Below are positions 43,931 through 56,924 of a stretch of 64,000 nucleotides of DNA, one piece after another (position 1 is the stretch's first letter; every line of letters starts with the position of its first letter). The stretch is from Takakia lepidozioides (Eukaryota; Streptophyta; Takakiopsida; Takakiales; Takakiaceae): the NCBI GenBank assembly GCA_030704615.1, contig CM060732.1, positions 71,155,053 through 71,219,052 of the forward strand, written 5' to 3'. The notes under the pieces were generated by a model. It was given only the letters and a program-made list of their open reading frames with translations, ran no database searches and had not been told where the DNA came from. Made by a program: the position numbers and the translations under genes.

Positions 43931-45575
43931 ATGACACCCTTAGGGTCAACAGAGGAGAAACCTTGTGGGTTGATATATTTTTCCCAATTATCAGTAAAAT
44001 TTGGATTTCCTTCCGGTGATTCCTTTTTATGTAGCAGTATCCTATGGCCGCCTATGACTTGTATTTCCATTTGTAAGCATATCACCCTTATAAGGGTGGA
44101 TTGTGCTCTTGTTCCACCCCTCACAATCTGCTTGTAGGTTCTGGGTTTTTCGCCCTGCCATCTGGCTTAGGTAGTTAGTTACTCTTCTTCTCTTTTGCAT
44201 CTGTAGACACTGAAGGTTCATAGCTTTTTGGTCTCACAGAGAACTATAGAGCTTGCCTATCTGATATGGGTGTTACCCATCATTTGGTGTTAAAGCCGCC
44301 CATGACTTCCTGTTGGGGTATTTTTATAAGGCCATTTGTGTTTAAAAAAGAAAAAAGAAAAAACAAGGGCCGGCACTGAGGCTTACTACAGAGGCAGGGC
44401 AAATCCTAACCAAGCTGCATCGAAATCCACAAAGGAAGATGCACCGATAGCATCTGAAGAAAGAAAATGGAAGTGAACCAGAGAGAAAATCAGCATATCT
44501 CTGCACTTAGGTACTTAGAAAGCAACTAAAAGAAGCTAGCCGGGCTGCCTGGGATGCGCTGCCATCCTCAGTAGGACATGTTCCCTACCCCTCTGTCACT
44601 TCAACGGGGCCAGAGAGTAGGTGTACGTAGACAGATGATTTTTTCTTATTCTGCAGAGGGCACTTCCTCATCAATAGGGGGAGGAAGGGATGTAATGGGG
44701 ATTCCATATCGTCCGTGAGAGAGTTGGTACTGTTGGACCCCAAGCAATGAGGTGCTCATGTGTTTGAGCTCCCTGGATACAAGAAGGTCTCCTATTGGGC
44801 CCAGCCCATGCTGCTCCACCGATGGAAAGGCTCCACATTGTGAAACAGGGCTTTTGGAATCCACGGAGGCCGATTATCAGTAACTCATATTCGGGTGATC
44901 CTGCTATTTCTAAAACAGATATGTGATATGTAGGGATCCTCCATCTCCCAAACCTTTAATCTTAAATTGTAATTAGGCTCACTCTCTTCGGAAGTTGCAT
45001 CTTGATCCCTCAAACTGAAGTCTGTCGAATTGTTATTGCCCCACCAGACTGCTGTAACTTCCGTTGCTAGTTTTTACCACAACCACAAGGGGCGCAAGAG
45101 CTTGCATGTCTAGTTTCCCATCATTTCCATACTCTAGTTAGTCCATCTTGCCCCACCTTTCTCATTGGCCACACTTGCAGCTGAAACCTGCCCCTTCATG
45201 GCCGGAGACTTCCTGTTTCCTGCCTGCCTATTGCTGTAAGTTGCCCCATTCTGCTCAGCTGGTACTGGTTTCTCACTGTCACACCATGGCGCCTTAAAAA
45301 ATCTATGTATATTCCCCCAAGTGTAAGAGACTCTTTCCACGTAGCTGATGCAAGACCAACATCTTCAATTGGCGGAATGGGTCAGCGGGCAGTCTCACAT
45401 CCTGCAGCACGTTGAGGGTCCAGGCTGTGGAGCTAAAATGGGTATCCAGCTTGATGATTCCGGGCCCCAGATCGTTGCTAGGGATGGTTATGATGTCTCC
45501 CAAGTCTCCAGGGACACTGAAGAGGGGTATAGACACGAAAATCTCTGTACGACATAGATGTAACAATTGTGACTG
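43931..45575. other. No recognised gene
   Basis: Probably includes the SINE body to about 44150. A minus-strand frame at 45303-45566 has no recognised family. Confidence 0.4.
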
Positions 45576-45956
45576 TTATTGCATAGTGGGCAAGAGAGAG
45601 AGATGAACTGAAATGAAATGGTACTTTATAACATCCGGGAGAAGCTCAAAGAGCTTATGGGACAAGAGGAAGAAAGAAACAAGAAGAGATGGGCCACAAA
45701 CAGCCTTAAAGCAACTAAAGCTCAAGGGATCGTCTAAGAGCAACGCTTCATGTAGGTAAGCTGCCAAGCATTTCTTATCCTCGTAGTGGAAGACCTCCGT
45801 GAGAGGTTGATCATCCCGGAATAGGTAGACAGTTGAATCTCCCACGGATCTCATAGAATAAAGGGCAGTGAAAGAAGAATTGAATTTTTGTTCACTTTCA
45901 ATTTCCAACGCAAGCGGGGCATAGACGTAGGGTCGCCAAAAAATTAGTGCTGCCAA
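45576..45956 (-). pseudogene. LINE ORF2 C-terminal tail fragment
   Basis: Minus-strand frame with EVFHYEDKKCLAAYLHEAL and then [14 protein letters not shown]. The second block matches [14 protein letters not shown] in the LINE tail near 62190, so it is the post-zinc-finger tail of the same LINE group. No upstream RT is attached. Confidence 0.55.
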
Positions 45957-47155
45957 AAGAAAAGAAAAAACATTGTGTATTCAATTGAAACCTGCATGCA
46001 GGAAAACTAGAGCACAATTTTTTTGAAAAATCACTCGTACAAGCTGGTCAGGTTTATCAACACCTTGCCCTTTCTAGGGCACAGTTAGAGGTTTCTAAAC
46101 CCCCATGTGATATTGGAATTGTCGGGTTACAGGTCCAAGTCGATCGTCAAAAACCAATTCATTGGAGTGGGATGTCTGAGAAAGCTCGAGTCGGATATCT
46201 GATTGCAGAGTACGTTGGGTCTTAGGTATGTTCTCTCTTCTGTGTGGGTTGATGTGTGGACAGCATGGAGACAGGATATGAGGAAGAGATATGAGACTTG
46301 TTTATCTTGGATACATGATTTATTTAAGTTTCTATTTGTGATTGTCCAGGCTCAAGATTGACGTGAGGGAGCTAGCAATACAATTTAGTTGCATCAGACT
46401 TATAAATGATCGTAAGTTACTCAGATATGAACTACAGTTTAATGGTTTGAACTCTGACAAATCTATGGTTGAACAATCTGAGCAGCAACTGCATATAGGA
46501 ATTGGCGAATGTATATTCTCTTTCATCTAAACCATTCTAGTCAGCATCCATATGTTATTTACTTGATGTCGCAACAATATCTATATGTAATATGCAACGG
46601 CACAGGTACAAGCAGCGGTTTGTAGCAGTGTTGCCAGAGTCATGGTGAACTAGTGCAGACTTAAGCCATACAGTAATTACAGCTGCTGCTTTCTATATGT
46701 GTGCGAAGAAATCCAAGGTCTGCTATTTTGCCATTGATTCCCCATATTCAAAACTGATTTGTCTATTATTGCAAATGTCTACCACTGGTCATAACCACGT
46801 CCAAGATAACGCCACCCAAGTCCATTTTCAGAGCATTGGAAGAGGACACTATGTGTGTTATATGCATGGGAGTTTCTGACAAGGAGTATTATGGTTGCCC
46901 ATAAGCTAAAGCTGGTGGAGATATGCAGCACATCTGATTCTGAATTTGGAAATGTAGGCCATCAAAATTCTATCTCATATATTTATATATCCCAAAAATT
47001 AGATTATTTTAGCCATCCTGCTATCTTGTCATTGTTCGTTGCTGTTGACTTGGATTCAATGTCAGGAGATGAACCTGTTTCACATTCATTTGGTTTTCCA
47101 AACTTGCACTATGAGTTGTGTGTTTGCATGATGGCTTCTCCCTCAGCTTGCACGT
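45957..47155. other. No recognised feature
   Basis: Short frames only; no recognised gene or repeat. Confidence 0.4.
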
Positions 47156-48016
47156 AGGAACATCAATGATGGACCTGTGCTTTGTACATTGGGAGAAAAG
47201 GGAACGTGAGGAAACCCTTCACAGCAATATAGAGGGAAGTGTGGAACAATTCGGGTTCCAGTTGGCATAAAAAGAAAGCTGTAAACAGTGCTCAATTGTC
47301 TCTGGAGTAACAGATTGACAACCACTGCAAGAGCCCACACCATCAGAAATGAAAGGGAACACAGGGAGGATGCGATTAGCTAACATCTAGAGGAAACCGG
47401 ATATTTTTGTTGCTATGTCCTTCCTCCACACATCTGCCCAGATCTCCTTCCAGGATAGATCAGAGTGGGTGACACGACGCCATTTAGCATTCCATTTAGC
47501 AAGCATTAGGGATGGGGGGTTCATGAGAGAGTATCCCATCTTAACAGAGTAGGGGAAGACAGGTTTATGCTTCTTACTCATCCAAAACCATTCACCAGAG
47601 TCGAACTGGAGTAACTTCAAGGAGGCCAGCAGGAACCATCTAAAGCTCCCAGAATAGAGCACAATGTCCAGCGGTGGAGTAGGGTCCACAATACCCGAGG
47701 CCAGACAGAAGACCCTGATAGCATACAAGGGAGCTTCAGGCAATGTAGTCCAGACAGGTCCATAAAGATTTCCAAGAGAGTCCGCAGTAAACTTCCAACC
47801 AGAGAGTAAGGAGCCCGATCTGGAGGTAGCAAATAAGGCAAAAACAGGTGTACCTATTGCTCCTCCTAGCCATACAGGAAGGGAGGCACAGTTCGAACGT
47901 AGGGAGCAGAGGGAGATCCAAGTAGCAGCTATATTCCTTAGTTGTAAAAATTCTAGCAAGCCAAACCAGTTGGAGGGACATAAAAGAAGCATAAATGACA
48001 GACCATCAATCAGCAA
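47156..48016 (-). pseudogene. LINE zinc-binding RT tail (zf-RVT) remnant
   Basis: The minus strand encodes FPYSVKMGYSLMNPP, then AKWNAKWRRVTHSDLSWKEI and WADVWRKDIATKISGFL, the region leading into the zinc-binding domain of plant L1-type ORF2. After a stop it continues with MLANRILPVFPFISDGVGSC and SGCQSVTPETIEHCL, the Cys/His part. An isolated tail with no RT core. Confidence 0.65.
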
Positions 48017-48772
48017 ACCTTTTGGTATTTACACCATCTAATCATCAACCCGTAGACGCGAAATAAATCCTCAACACAGTAACCTTCCTTAAGGCCCTCT
48101 CCACGATCAAGTTGTTACTCTGCGTAAGGAATGCTCAGGAGTCCCTACGGATCCATAATGCTCAACTGGCAACATAGGCCTTTGGACATTATACAGAGTT
48201 TGGTGGGAAAAAGTCTGTTGTTATGCAACACATTGCCTGCAACACTAAGCAACTGTAAGCAACTGTGACAATACAACTTGTTATTAGCCGATGGAGTTTG
48301 GGGCATGTTATGCTTCTGAACTGTTCCCCGTGTTGCCCTCGCAATGTGGTTTTCAAAGTGACCGAGTGCTCTATAATATTCTGTCAATTTTGTCCATGAC
48401 ACTTTGATCCTTTGTATACATGTTCCATCAAGATAAAGATCAATTGTGCTACTCCGAATTACACGTGGCTAAAATAAAAAATGCCTCTCTTGCTCCAATC
48501 CTCCTCCACACTTGCAGACAGGGAGAGTGACGTCTTCCCTTGATATTTACACACTAAGATGGAGGACGAAGAACGAGAGCTCCACCAACATGAAATTTTT
48601 CCTTGGGACAAACCTCACTTGTTACAGGGAATACTGACCATACCTCCCGGTTGGGTCACGGTCTTGCATTGGCTGTGTCCCCTGCACCCCACAGCATCAC
48701 ATTTGAAAGGGCTTGACATGGAGAGGGACTGAACTCAAAGCACTCAAGATTAGAGACTGGCAATTGCATGTT
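48017..48772. other. 3' flank of the PPR gene
   Basis: I recognise no gene. It would hold the 3' untranslated region of the PPR gene to its right. Confidence 0.4.
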
Positions 48773-51016
48773 TCACCAGTAATCTCCACAAGAACAAACC
48801 CCATCTTGAACGTGATGAAGCGGGTGGCATCCCGCACCACAATTGCTCGCCCAACAATCTTTGAGATAAACTTGGTGGCTGTGTGGCAGTCACAACACAC
48901 CCGAAGGTTTTTTATGACACGGATAGTCGTCCCCGGGGGCGTGCTGATGACACCAAAAGCAATAGCCAGCTTCTCACTGTGGTGGCAAAGAGGAAGTTGC
49001 TTTTGATCATCCTTCAGGTCATGCAATACAAAGCGTGTATCAGCCACGTACCCAGCCGCCTCTATCAGCCCAGACAATCTCCTCAGCTCAGAGTAGATTT
49101 CCTCAGTTTGTGGATGCAATTTTTCGTCCACAAAAAATTTATGCACCAATTTTTGGACCTCAATGCAGCTGTGTCCTGGCTCCTTTCTGACACCTTTCCT
49201 CCATTGTTTTTCTCACCATCGCTTGTTCGTCCCACATGCCAGCTGCAGCATAGATGTTTGAAAGCAGCACATAAGCAGCCGGGTCCTGTGGATCCAGAAT
49301 GGCAATGCATTTTGCGGCACGCTCTGCTGGCTCCACAGTGCCGTGAATTCTGCTGGCACCCAGCAGCGCCCCCCACACCCCAGCATCCGGTTCGATTGGC
49401 ATATTGTTGATGAAGTCCTCAGCCTCATTCAATCGCCCTGCACGGCCAAGAAGGTCTACCATGCAGCAAAAATGTTCCACTGTAGGTATGAGATCATGGT
49501 CTCGACTCATGGACTCAAAATAATGACGGCCTTCATCCACTAGGCCTAAATGGCTACATGCAAAGAGAAGAGATACAAATGTTATACTGTTTGGCTTCAT
49601 GCCTTCCAGTTGCATTTGCTCATATAGTTGGATGGCATCCCTACCACACCCATGCTGGGCATATCCTGCAATCATCCCACTCCATGAGACCACATCTCGT
49701 TTGGCCATACTACCAAACACTTGCTGCGCATCCCTTATGCTCCCACATTTGGCATAGAAGTCAACAAGTGCATTTTCCAAATTAACACACGTGGCAATTC
49801 TAGATGCAATTACATCACAATGGACCTTTTTCCCCTTTTCCAGAGCTCCTAGGCTGGCACACACGTTGAGAATGCAGATGAAGGTGACATTGTCAGGTGC
49901 TACCTCCTCCCCTTGCATTTGCTCATAGATCTTCAAAGCCTCCTTACCACACCCACACTGGGCATATCCTGCAATCATGGCATTCCATGAGACCACATTG
50001 CGATCAGCCATGGTGTCAAACACTTTACGTGCGTCCTTTACACTTCTGCATTTGGCATACATGTCAACAACAGTCGTCTCCAACATAATATCTGATGCGA
50101 TTCCATCTTCAATGATGTCAGCATGGACTTGCTTGCCCTTTTCGAGGGCTCCTAGTGTGGCACACACATTAAGAATGCAAATGAACATGACCCTGTCTGG
50201 CATCACACGCTCCCATCGCATTTGCTCATAGATTCTGAAAGCCTCCTCAGCATGCCCATGCTTGGCATATCCTACCATCAAGGCTTTCCATGAGACCAAA
50301 TCTCGAACAGCCATATTGTTGAACACTTGACGAGCATTCTTTAAGCTCCCACATCTGGCATACATATCAAATAGGGAAGTCTCCAAAATAATATCCAATG
50401 GGATTCCGGATTTGATGATGTCAACATGGACTCTCTTGCCCTTTTCTAGGGATCCTAGACTAGCACAAGCTTTGAGAACACAAATGAACGTAACCCTGTC
50501 CGGCATCACCCTTGCCCACTGCATTTGCTGGTAGATTTGGAAGGCCTCCTTAGCAAACCCACACTTGGCATATCCTGCCATCATCATAGTCCATGTAAAC
50601 ATATCTCGTTCAGGCATCTTATCAAAGACTTGGCATGCATCCTCCATGCTCCCGCACTTGGCATACATGTTGAGAAGGGTATTGAGTAGGAAGATGTTTG
50701 GCTTGAATCCACTTTGGATCATGTGGGCATGCACCTGCTTTCCTTCTGCCAGGTCTTTCACGTTGATGCATTCCTGTAAGAGACAAACATAAGTCTTGGA
50801 GTCTACCCGAATGTATTGCTGATCCAAAATCTGCTGTGCCTCTTTCAGTCGTCCTGCCTTACATAATGTCCTCACGGCATTCCCACCTCTGCCAGAAGAC
50901 TTTTTGTTGACTGCCACTCTTGCTCCTCTATATAAAGCAGTGGTGATGATGGAGATGCTACTTCTACCACCAGTCTGATGCCCAACAGACAACAGTCCCC
51001 GATCCAACCCTGCCAT
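48773..51016 (-). CDS. PLS-class PPR protein with E, E+ and DYW domains, two frameshifts
   Basis: A single exon starting at 51016 encodes 618 residues of PPR repeats in P-L-S order (for example [20 protein letters not shown] and later [15 protein letters not shown]), then the E motif ([20 protein letters not shown]). The frame breaks near 49193, after METMEER-type residues (KTMEER), and resumes with [11 protein letters not shown] (PG box), the E+ motif and a DYW deaminase domain. That domain has [10 protein letters not shown] (catalytic Glu, zinc His) and [10 protein letters not shown] (zinc Cys pair). A second break near 48806 is followed by [10 protein letters not shown] and TGA at 48773-48775. 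The first break is equivalent to loss of two bases or gain of one, the second to loss of one. DYW-PPRs edit C to U in organelle transcripts. No clear transit peptide was assessed. Either a recent pseudogene or assembly errors. Confidence 0.88.
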
Positions 51017-51994
51017 TCTGCATGACTGAAAACTATGAGTTACACACCTGTTAACATCAACTCACAGTATATACACCGAAGCTCCTAGATGTGCAAAGAA
51101 ACATGAGGACAGTTTTTTCACTACATGTTAACAGGACTGCAAAACCATTGTAGTCATGTACAATAAGAAGAAAGAGTTACAAATTCTTGCCTATTTTGAG
51201 TTGATACCTTAAATGATCATCAAATAGCTGGGAGAATGTTGATACCTCTAATGATCATGAAACAGCTGCCACACAATTTGTGTGCGTGCTGTATAATCTA
51301 TTATGTAACTTGCCACTAACCCCTCAATGGTGTCCTCTCAGGACAAGACTAGGGCAAGGTAAGCAGGGTATCATGTCCTGCATGAAGAATCACACCACAG
51401 GTCAATCACATTGAAGCCTGGCCTCATAAGAATTCACATTTGAGATGCAACTGAAGTTACACACATTATGCTCATGGCACACTTGCAATGAGAGAGACAC
51501 AAAGGATCCATGGTCGGTGTTACCTATCAAATACATGTAAATTAAATCCCCAAGGTCCCTTTTAAAGGGCTACTAGAAATCCAAATCATAAATGGGATGC
51601 AAATTCATGTCAACTTGGTCTGCTTTCAGCTGTGGCCTTCAGGTGAAAAGCTGTGCTAAGCACCAGTAGTCCTCACAGGGTAAGGCCTACCCTGACCCTC
51701 CCATAGGACCCATGGACCCGTAGATGTTATAATTCTCATGAACCTCGTCATTTGAGCAGTCCGTGAGATTGAATCGGGAGAGAAAACCAACGCTGTTGTG
51801 CGAATGCTGCAGAGGACAAATTGTTCATGGGGAAGTACTCATCACCGTGAAAATTCTGTTCCATACGGCAAGTTCCAAGCTTGTCAAACGGCTACCTAGC
51901 TGTAACATTTAGCCACACAGCTAATCTATCCCTAAATAAATAACCCTAGCTGTATGTGTGAATCAGGCCTAAGCACGGGAGAAGCTCCATGAGG
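51017..51994. other. Spacer between kinase and PPR genes
   Basis: Both neighbours read on the minus strand. This stretch holds the 3' flank of the kinase gene and the 5' flank of the PPR gene. I could not identify a TATA box with confidence and see no poly(A) remnant after the kinase stop. Confidence 0.4.
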
Positions 51995-53794
51995 CTACTT
52001 GTTGGAACGTTTGAAATTTGAAAAAAAACCTCCCAGCTTCTTATCCTTCCGCTTGATGTCATTGTCAATCTCTTCCCCCGCCTCTTTTAAAAAATCCTGA
52101 AGTAGTATAGTGATCTCTGAGAACTCAGGGCGTCCTGATGGATTCGTTTTCCAGCAGCGTTGCAGCAGGTCTGCAAGCTTAACCGGAGTATTTTTAGGTA
52201 TAGATGGTCGCAAACCCTTCTGCACAACACCCACTGCAGCTTGAAGAGGAGTCAAGTCAGTATATGGAACCTTTCCAGTCAAAAGCTCCCAGAGCACAAC
52301 ACCATAGCTGAACACGTCTGCTTTACTATCATATGCCTTGTGCTCAATAACCTCTGGAGCCATCCAACGATATGTGCCTGTCTCTGCTGTCATGATGCCA
52401 GTCTGGGCTTGAACTCTTGCTACACCAAAATCAGCCACCTTCACAACCTCATTCTCATCCATGAGGAGGTTGGCAGCCTTGAGATCACGATGAACAATTT
52501 TGTTCTGGTGGAGGTAATCCATACCCTTGGAAATGTCAATGGCCACCCGCAACAGCATTGGGAGTTTTAGCACGGCCTTCTGCTTGTGAAGGTAGTCATA
52601 CACACTCCCACCCAACATGTACTCTGTCACAATGCACAGATTGGGCGGTTTGGTGCAAGCACCGATAAATTGCACCACATTTTTATGTCGAACTTTCCTC
52701 ATAATGGAGACTTCTTGCTCAAATTCACGCTGTAAATTCTCGTTCAAACGCTCTGGTTTCAAAATTTTGATGGCTACATCCTGTCCGCAATATGTGCCCC
52801 GGTACAAGTCCCCGAATGAGCCGGTGGCCACTTTTTGGTTGAACTTCAGTTGGGTGCTGTCAATCTCCCAGTCATCTACGCTGCTTGAGGGTATTGGGGA
52901 GGCGACCTCCGTCTTAGGTTGCAACGGGGCCACAGAAAGTGGGGGGGAATCGGATGGAGCGGACGTCTTCGCCCACGCTCCTTTCTCCATAGCTGCCAGG
53001 GCACCGTACAGAGCACGCCGCAAGTCTTGAGTATCCTCCGTTGGCCATCCATCAACCACAAAGACATCGAGGGAGTAACCGTCCACAGTCGAGAACACAT
53101 GGGCTTCACGGATATTGAGCCCTACATCTGCCAGCAAGGCCGACATCTGACTGAGCAGCTTCGGCTTATCAATAGTAGAGAAAGTGACTTCATGCATGGG
53201 CAAGTGCGGATAGGTCGGACTGTGTGAGTGGTTGCTTTTCTCTGTGTCTTCAGAGATAGGAGACGCCTTGTTGTTGAAGTCTAAAGCTAAGGCCTCCAAA
53301 TTGGGTGAGGATCCGAAGGCCGGGGGCGGATGCCCCTGTTTCCTTGATGACGGATGCCCAGGAGACTCATCCTGTCTGAGAGGGAGATCAATGGCAGACG
53401 CCACCACACTCTCTACAGGAAGTACATGCACTGCGCGTACATGGAAAGCTGGCTGGTTCTCAAGCACCTTTGCCTCATCCAACAAAATTTTATGTATCAG
53501 AACATCTTCCGCCCTGTCTGTGTTCACATCTAGCGCATACCTGGTAGAAAGGCGATTGAAATGCGCTTGAAGCTCCTCTGCGAACCCAGGCTTCTCCACC
53601 ACCTGATTCCCACCCTCTTTCAGCTGCTGCAATACCTCCGCACACATTTCCTTCTTCTTCTGCTGCCTCTGCTGCGTAGGCGATGCACTCCCCCTCTTCA
53701 CCACCTTGTCCGCATCCGATTCCTCCATCTCTACACACAAACGCTGCGCCTCGAGCACGCCCTGCACCAACGAGACCTGCGAGTCCTGCGACAC
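51995..53794 (-). CDS. STY46-like: ACT-domain Raf-like serine/threonine/tyrosine kinase (STY8/17/46 type)
   Basis: One uninterrupted 599-residue frame. Residues 1-60 are polar and Lys/Gln-rich. An ACT domain lies at about 201-267 (EVTFSTIDKPKLLSQMSALL, then VFSTVDGYSLDVFVVDGWP). The kinase domain spans about 317-570: Gly loop ATGSFGDLYRG, ATP-binding Lys343 (VAIKIL), HRDLKAANLL with catalytic Asp437, DFG at 455-457, GTYRWMAPE at 473-481. All catalytic residues are present. The ACT-kinase layout matches Arabidopsis STY8, STY17 and STY46, cytosolic kinases that phosphorylate chloroplast transit peptides. Those genes have many introns; this one has none, suggesting an expressed-mRNA retrocopy that kept its frame. 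The start is the first ATG of the frame. Confidence 0.93.
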   Translation of the reverse strand: MSQDSQVSLVQGVLEAQRLCVEMEESDADKVVKRGSASPTQQRQQKKKEMCAEVLQQLKEGGNQVVEKPGFAEELQAHFNRLSTRYALDVNTDRAEDVLIHKILLDEAKVLENQPAFHVRAVHVLPVESVVASAIDLPLRQDESPGHPSSRKQGHPPPAFGSSPNLEALALDFNNKASPISEDTEKSNHSHSPTYPHLPMHEVTFSTIDKPKLLSQMSALLADVGLNIREAHVFSTVDGYSLDVFVVDGWPTEDTQDLRRALYGALAAMEKGAWAKTSAPSDSPPLSVAPLQPKTEVASPIPSSSVDDWEIDSTQLKFNQKVATGSFGDLYRGTYCGQDVAIKILKPERLNENLQREFEQEVSIMRKVRHKNVVQFIGACTKPPNLCIVTEYMLGGSVYDYLHKQKAVLKLPMLLRVAIDISKGMDYLHQNKIVHRDLKAANLLMDENEVVKVADFGVARVQAQTGIMTAETGTYRWMAPEVIEHKAYDSKADVFSYGVVLWELLTGKVPYTDLTPLQAAVGVVQKGLRPSIPKNTPVKLADLLQRCWKTNPSGRPEFSEITILLQDFLKEAGEEIDNDIKRKDKKLGGFFSNFKRSNK

Positions 53795-55180
53795 TACCTC
53801 TCTTTGCCTTTGCCCTGCTCGACTGCCACGTCAACCGACACGGCTAAACCCCAGGGAGTATAGCCAGCATATCCGCCAGTACTTATGGAGATGTGCGGTT
53901 TCGCTGCGCTGCGGACGGTCGGTGTTTCTGCGCCGAATTATGATTCGTCATTAGTTAGTATTATCTTTTTATTTGTTGGTTGCGTTGAGTCAGTGGATAA
54001 GTTCCTTCAACCATTTTTCGTTGCCATAATAATATCAGTGTTTTTTCTAAGAAATTGGGAAACAGCACGAGTGGCTAAAGAGTTTTGCAAAAAATAGAGG
54101 TACGTTCTGTTCATCCACTTAATTTCCATTTGTGTACTACAATTTATATATCATCCATGTTTGGCGAATTCATGCGTAATTTATTTTTTTATTTGGAGAA
54201 ATTTGGCGATTTCATCCATGAAAAGCCAGGGAATTTGCGACAGAATATTTGATTTGTTTTTTGAGGTCGAAAATTCGCCAATTTTGAAAAAAAAAAACGC
54301 TGAGCCATATCACCTTTCGATTTTGTTTTCTTTAAAATTATGTTAATTTTAATTAAATATAAATTTACCCCGTTATATTCTGTATTTAGGTTCGGATGTT
54401 ATATCAACGAAAGAGATCACTCTCAAGCAAACATGTTTTTTATTTTTAGTCATGTGTACGTGGGCATTAGGTACCTGGACGCATATCCATATGCCTGTGT
54501 ATCTGAGAATATTACATAGAATATTCCTTCGCCAAGTCTCCTCTGTCTTAGTTTTGAGTTTAAATATTTATTTACACATTAAAATACCAGTGTTTGAACG
54601 GGTCTTTTACACGGATATACCCCAGGGGTAAATCCGGGTATAGAACCTGATGTAGCAGATTTTGGGACCCAGATGTATACCCTTATGTTAGAGTACATCT
54701 TTATGATGTACCCTCCATCTATACTTGTCCTACATGAGTGGGTTTTAATATACCCTGTTAAATCCACGGTATGTATGCCGGATAAATAGCGATCAGGGTA
54801 GAAGTAATGGTGACATCATAATTTCTTTTTCCTTGAAGCTTTACCATAATTAAAATTTCTTGATTATGATCTAACTATTATCAGAATTATAATATTATTG
54901 CATATCTGTTGATAGTATACAATAGCGATTTTTTCAGTTTTAATACTCTAATAATATATTTGATTCCACTGAACTATAACCTGATTTATCCAATCCTCAA
55001 TAAATTCTGACATAGTTGTGTATTGTATGAAACCAATAATAAATCTTAATGCATTTTATCCGGACCTGTAGCCTGAGGGTAAGCTAACCCTTGCTGCCTA
55101 TGTCGAGACATCTGTATCACGATCCATCAAAACATAAAGCAAAGCAAACAAGGAAAAACGCCGTTAACCTAGAAGCAAGA
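53795..55180. other. 5' flank of the kinase gene and AT-rich intergenic DNA
   Basis: I see no recognised gene. Short poly(A/T) runs occur and no clear transposon. Confidence 0.4.
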
Positions 55181-55186
55181 AAGACA

Positions 55187-55212
55187 AAACCCTAGCTTCA
55201 CACTAAACCCTA
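55187..55212. promoter_or_regulatory. Pair of telo-box motifs
   Basis: AAACCCTA occurs at 55187-55194 and again at 55205-55212. In plants this motif is common in promoters and 5' leaders of housekeeping genes. No gene start is evident beside it, so the assignment is tentative. Confidence 0.25.
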
Positions 55213-56924
55213 GGTGAACGTAAATAAATGAAGCGAAAGCGACAGAGGTTTAAATTCGACACACCAACCTTTCTGAGCAGAGCAGCAAGAAATTCTTCGC
55301 AAGCAACACTCACTCACTGACAAGCGCCTGCAAGGGTTCTGATCACGAACTGGAGTATGAACAAATGAAAAAAAACCCCCCCAATGGCACAGAACAAACC
55401 AACAAACTTATTAGGCACATCATCAAGTGGGAGGAACAACCTTCCGACAAGTGCGGATCAAACATGACTCAATGATAAAACAACCTTATGTAAAGTAAAA
55501 ATATTTGTTGGATTTTATTCAATATGAGAAATAGGTAGTATAACTTTTCAAAGGTATATTGACACGTTTAGATTGAACAATAGATTGATATGAATGACCT
55601 TATGCTTCTTTCATCCTCCTAAAGCTCATTTTACATGCATGTTACACTAACACTACCTAAACTCATCCTCCATGAAACAAAGCTCCACTCCAAAATCTCT
55701 CAACAATCACTGCCATGTGAGTAACATCAACTGATCATGAAGATAACTATGTAGGGTTGGATTGGGGAGGGTGGGCTGACGGCCCTACAGGAAAAGCGTC
55801 CCAAGTGTTGATTGCATTGACGAGCTAGACCAAGGCATGGAGTGGGGTGGCCCAAGAGGTGTGCCCCAACGTGTGGGCCCAGGCGGGGCGTCAGTGGGCA
55901 CCGAGGAGCCACAATCATTACGACGTGGCGACCAAAAATTCGCAAGCAAGGCAGGCGCATTAGTGGATGTTGCCCGGCTGCAGCTTGTTCCAGTGTAAAT
56001 ACCATCATGAAGGTAATTTGATACAATATGTCTATAGTGGTAATGTTGGCACCATAGATAAATTATTAAAATACATATATATTATCCTGCGTTATTTTAA
56101 TTTTTCTGAGCCCTTAAGGGCCCAAAAGACCCGGTTTTGAGTTTTGATGAAGTAGATTTTTCTATGTACTTTTGCAGATTTTAATATTTTTGAATGGTTC
56201 CAGCTACATGTACATCGCTGATAACATGGCCCACCTTCTCACATTGAAACTAGTAAATTTTCCCGAATTCTCCGACCTATGATTTTCTTAAGAAACGCAA
56301 GGGTCATGAAATTGGACCATGCAGGAGGGGCCATGTATAGTTGTCTGTGTATATGTAGCGAGACATAATTGGCCCATAGTTGGGCTCACTCTGGTGGTCA
56401 CTCTTGTAGATTCTACCTTTGGATCTAGAGTTTGTTTTTACCAGGCTTACTATTGTAGTGCATTCCACACCCTCACCAGAGGGATTGCATCCCATCAATG
56501 GATCATTTTTCTTGTAATGGGCTCATCTTGAATTGCCTATGGAAGGCAATGCGGTGAAATTCATCATACAATTAGAGAGATTTTAATGTTTTAGTAGGGT
56601 TTTGGGATTTTGCAAAGTATGAAATTTGAGCTTTGACCAAGCTATTTGAGTGAAGGGTTGCTTTCTTGCTTTTGCCTGCCACATAGAAATGTGGTATGGT
56701 ATCCTAGCCAACTATTGTGATTTTTTTTTTAAATTAAGGTCCTTCGTATGTGTTTGAGGGGGGGGTCAAAATGACTAGCTCAAAATTGCCACATGTGCAT
56801 CCAGCAGTGCCACATGGATCAATTTAATACTTTAATATTTGACGCCTCCCCAAGGAAGCGTAAATTATGGTGTCTCTTCCCAGGAAGGGTTACTGCCTGC
56901 CGCTAGGAAGGTGGACACCTTTGT
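55213..56924. other. Intergenic, no recognised gene
   Basis: Frames under 100 codons with no recognised family. Confidence 0.4.

Noticed and set aside
55727-56026. 99-codon minus-strand protein
   Set aside because: No family resemblance; isolated in AT-rich intergenic DNA.
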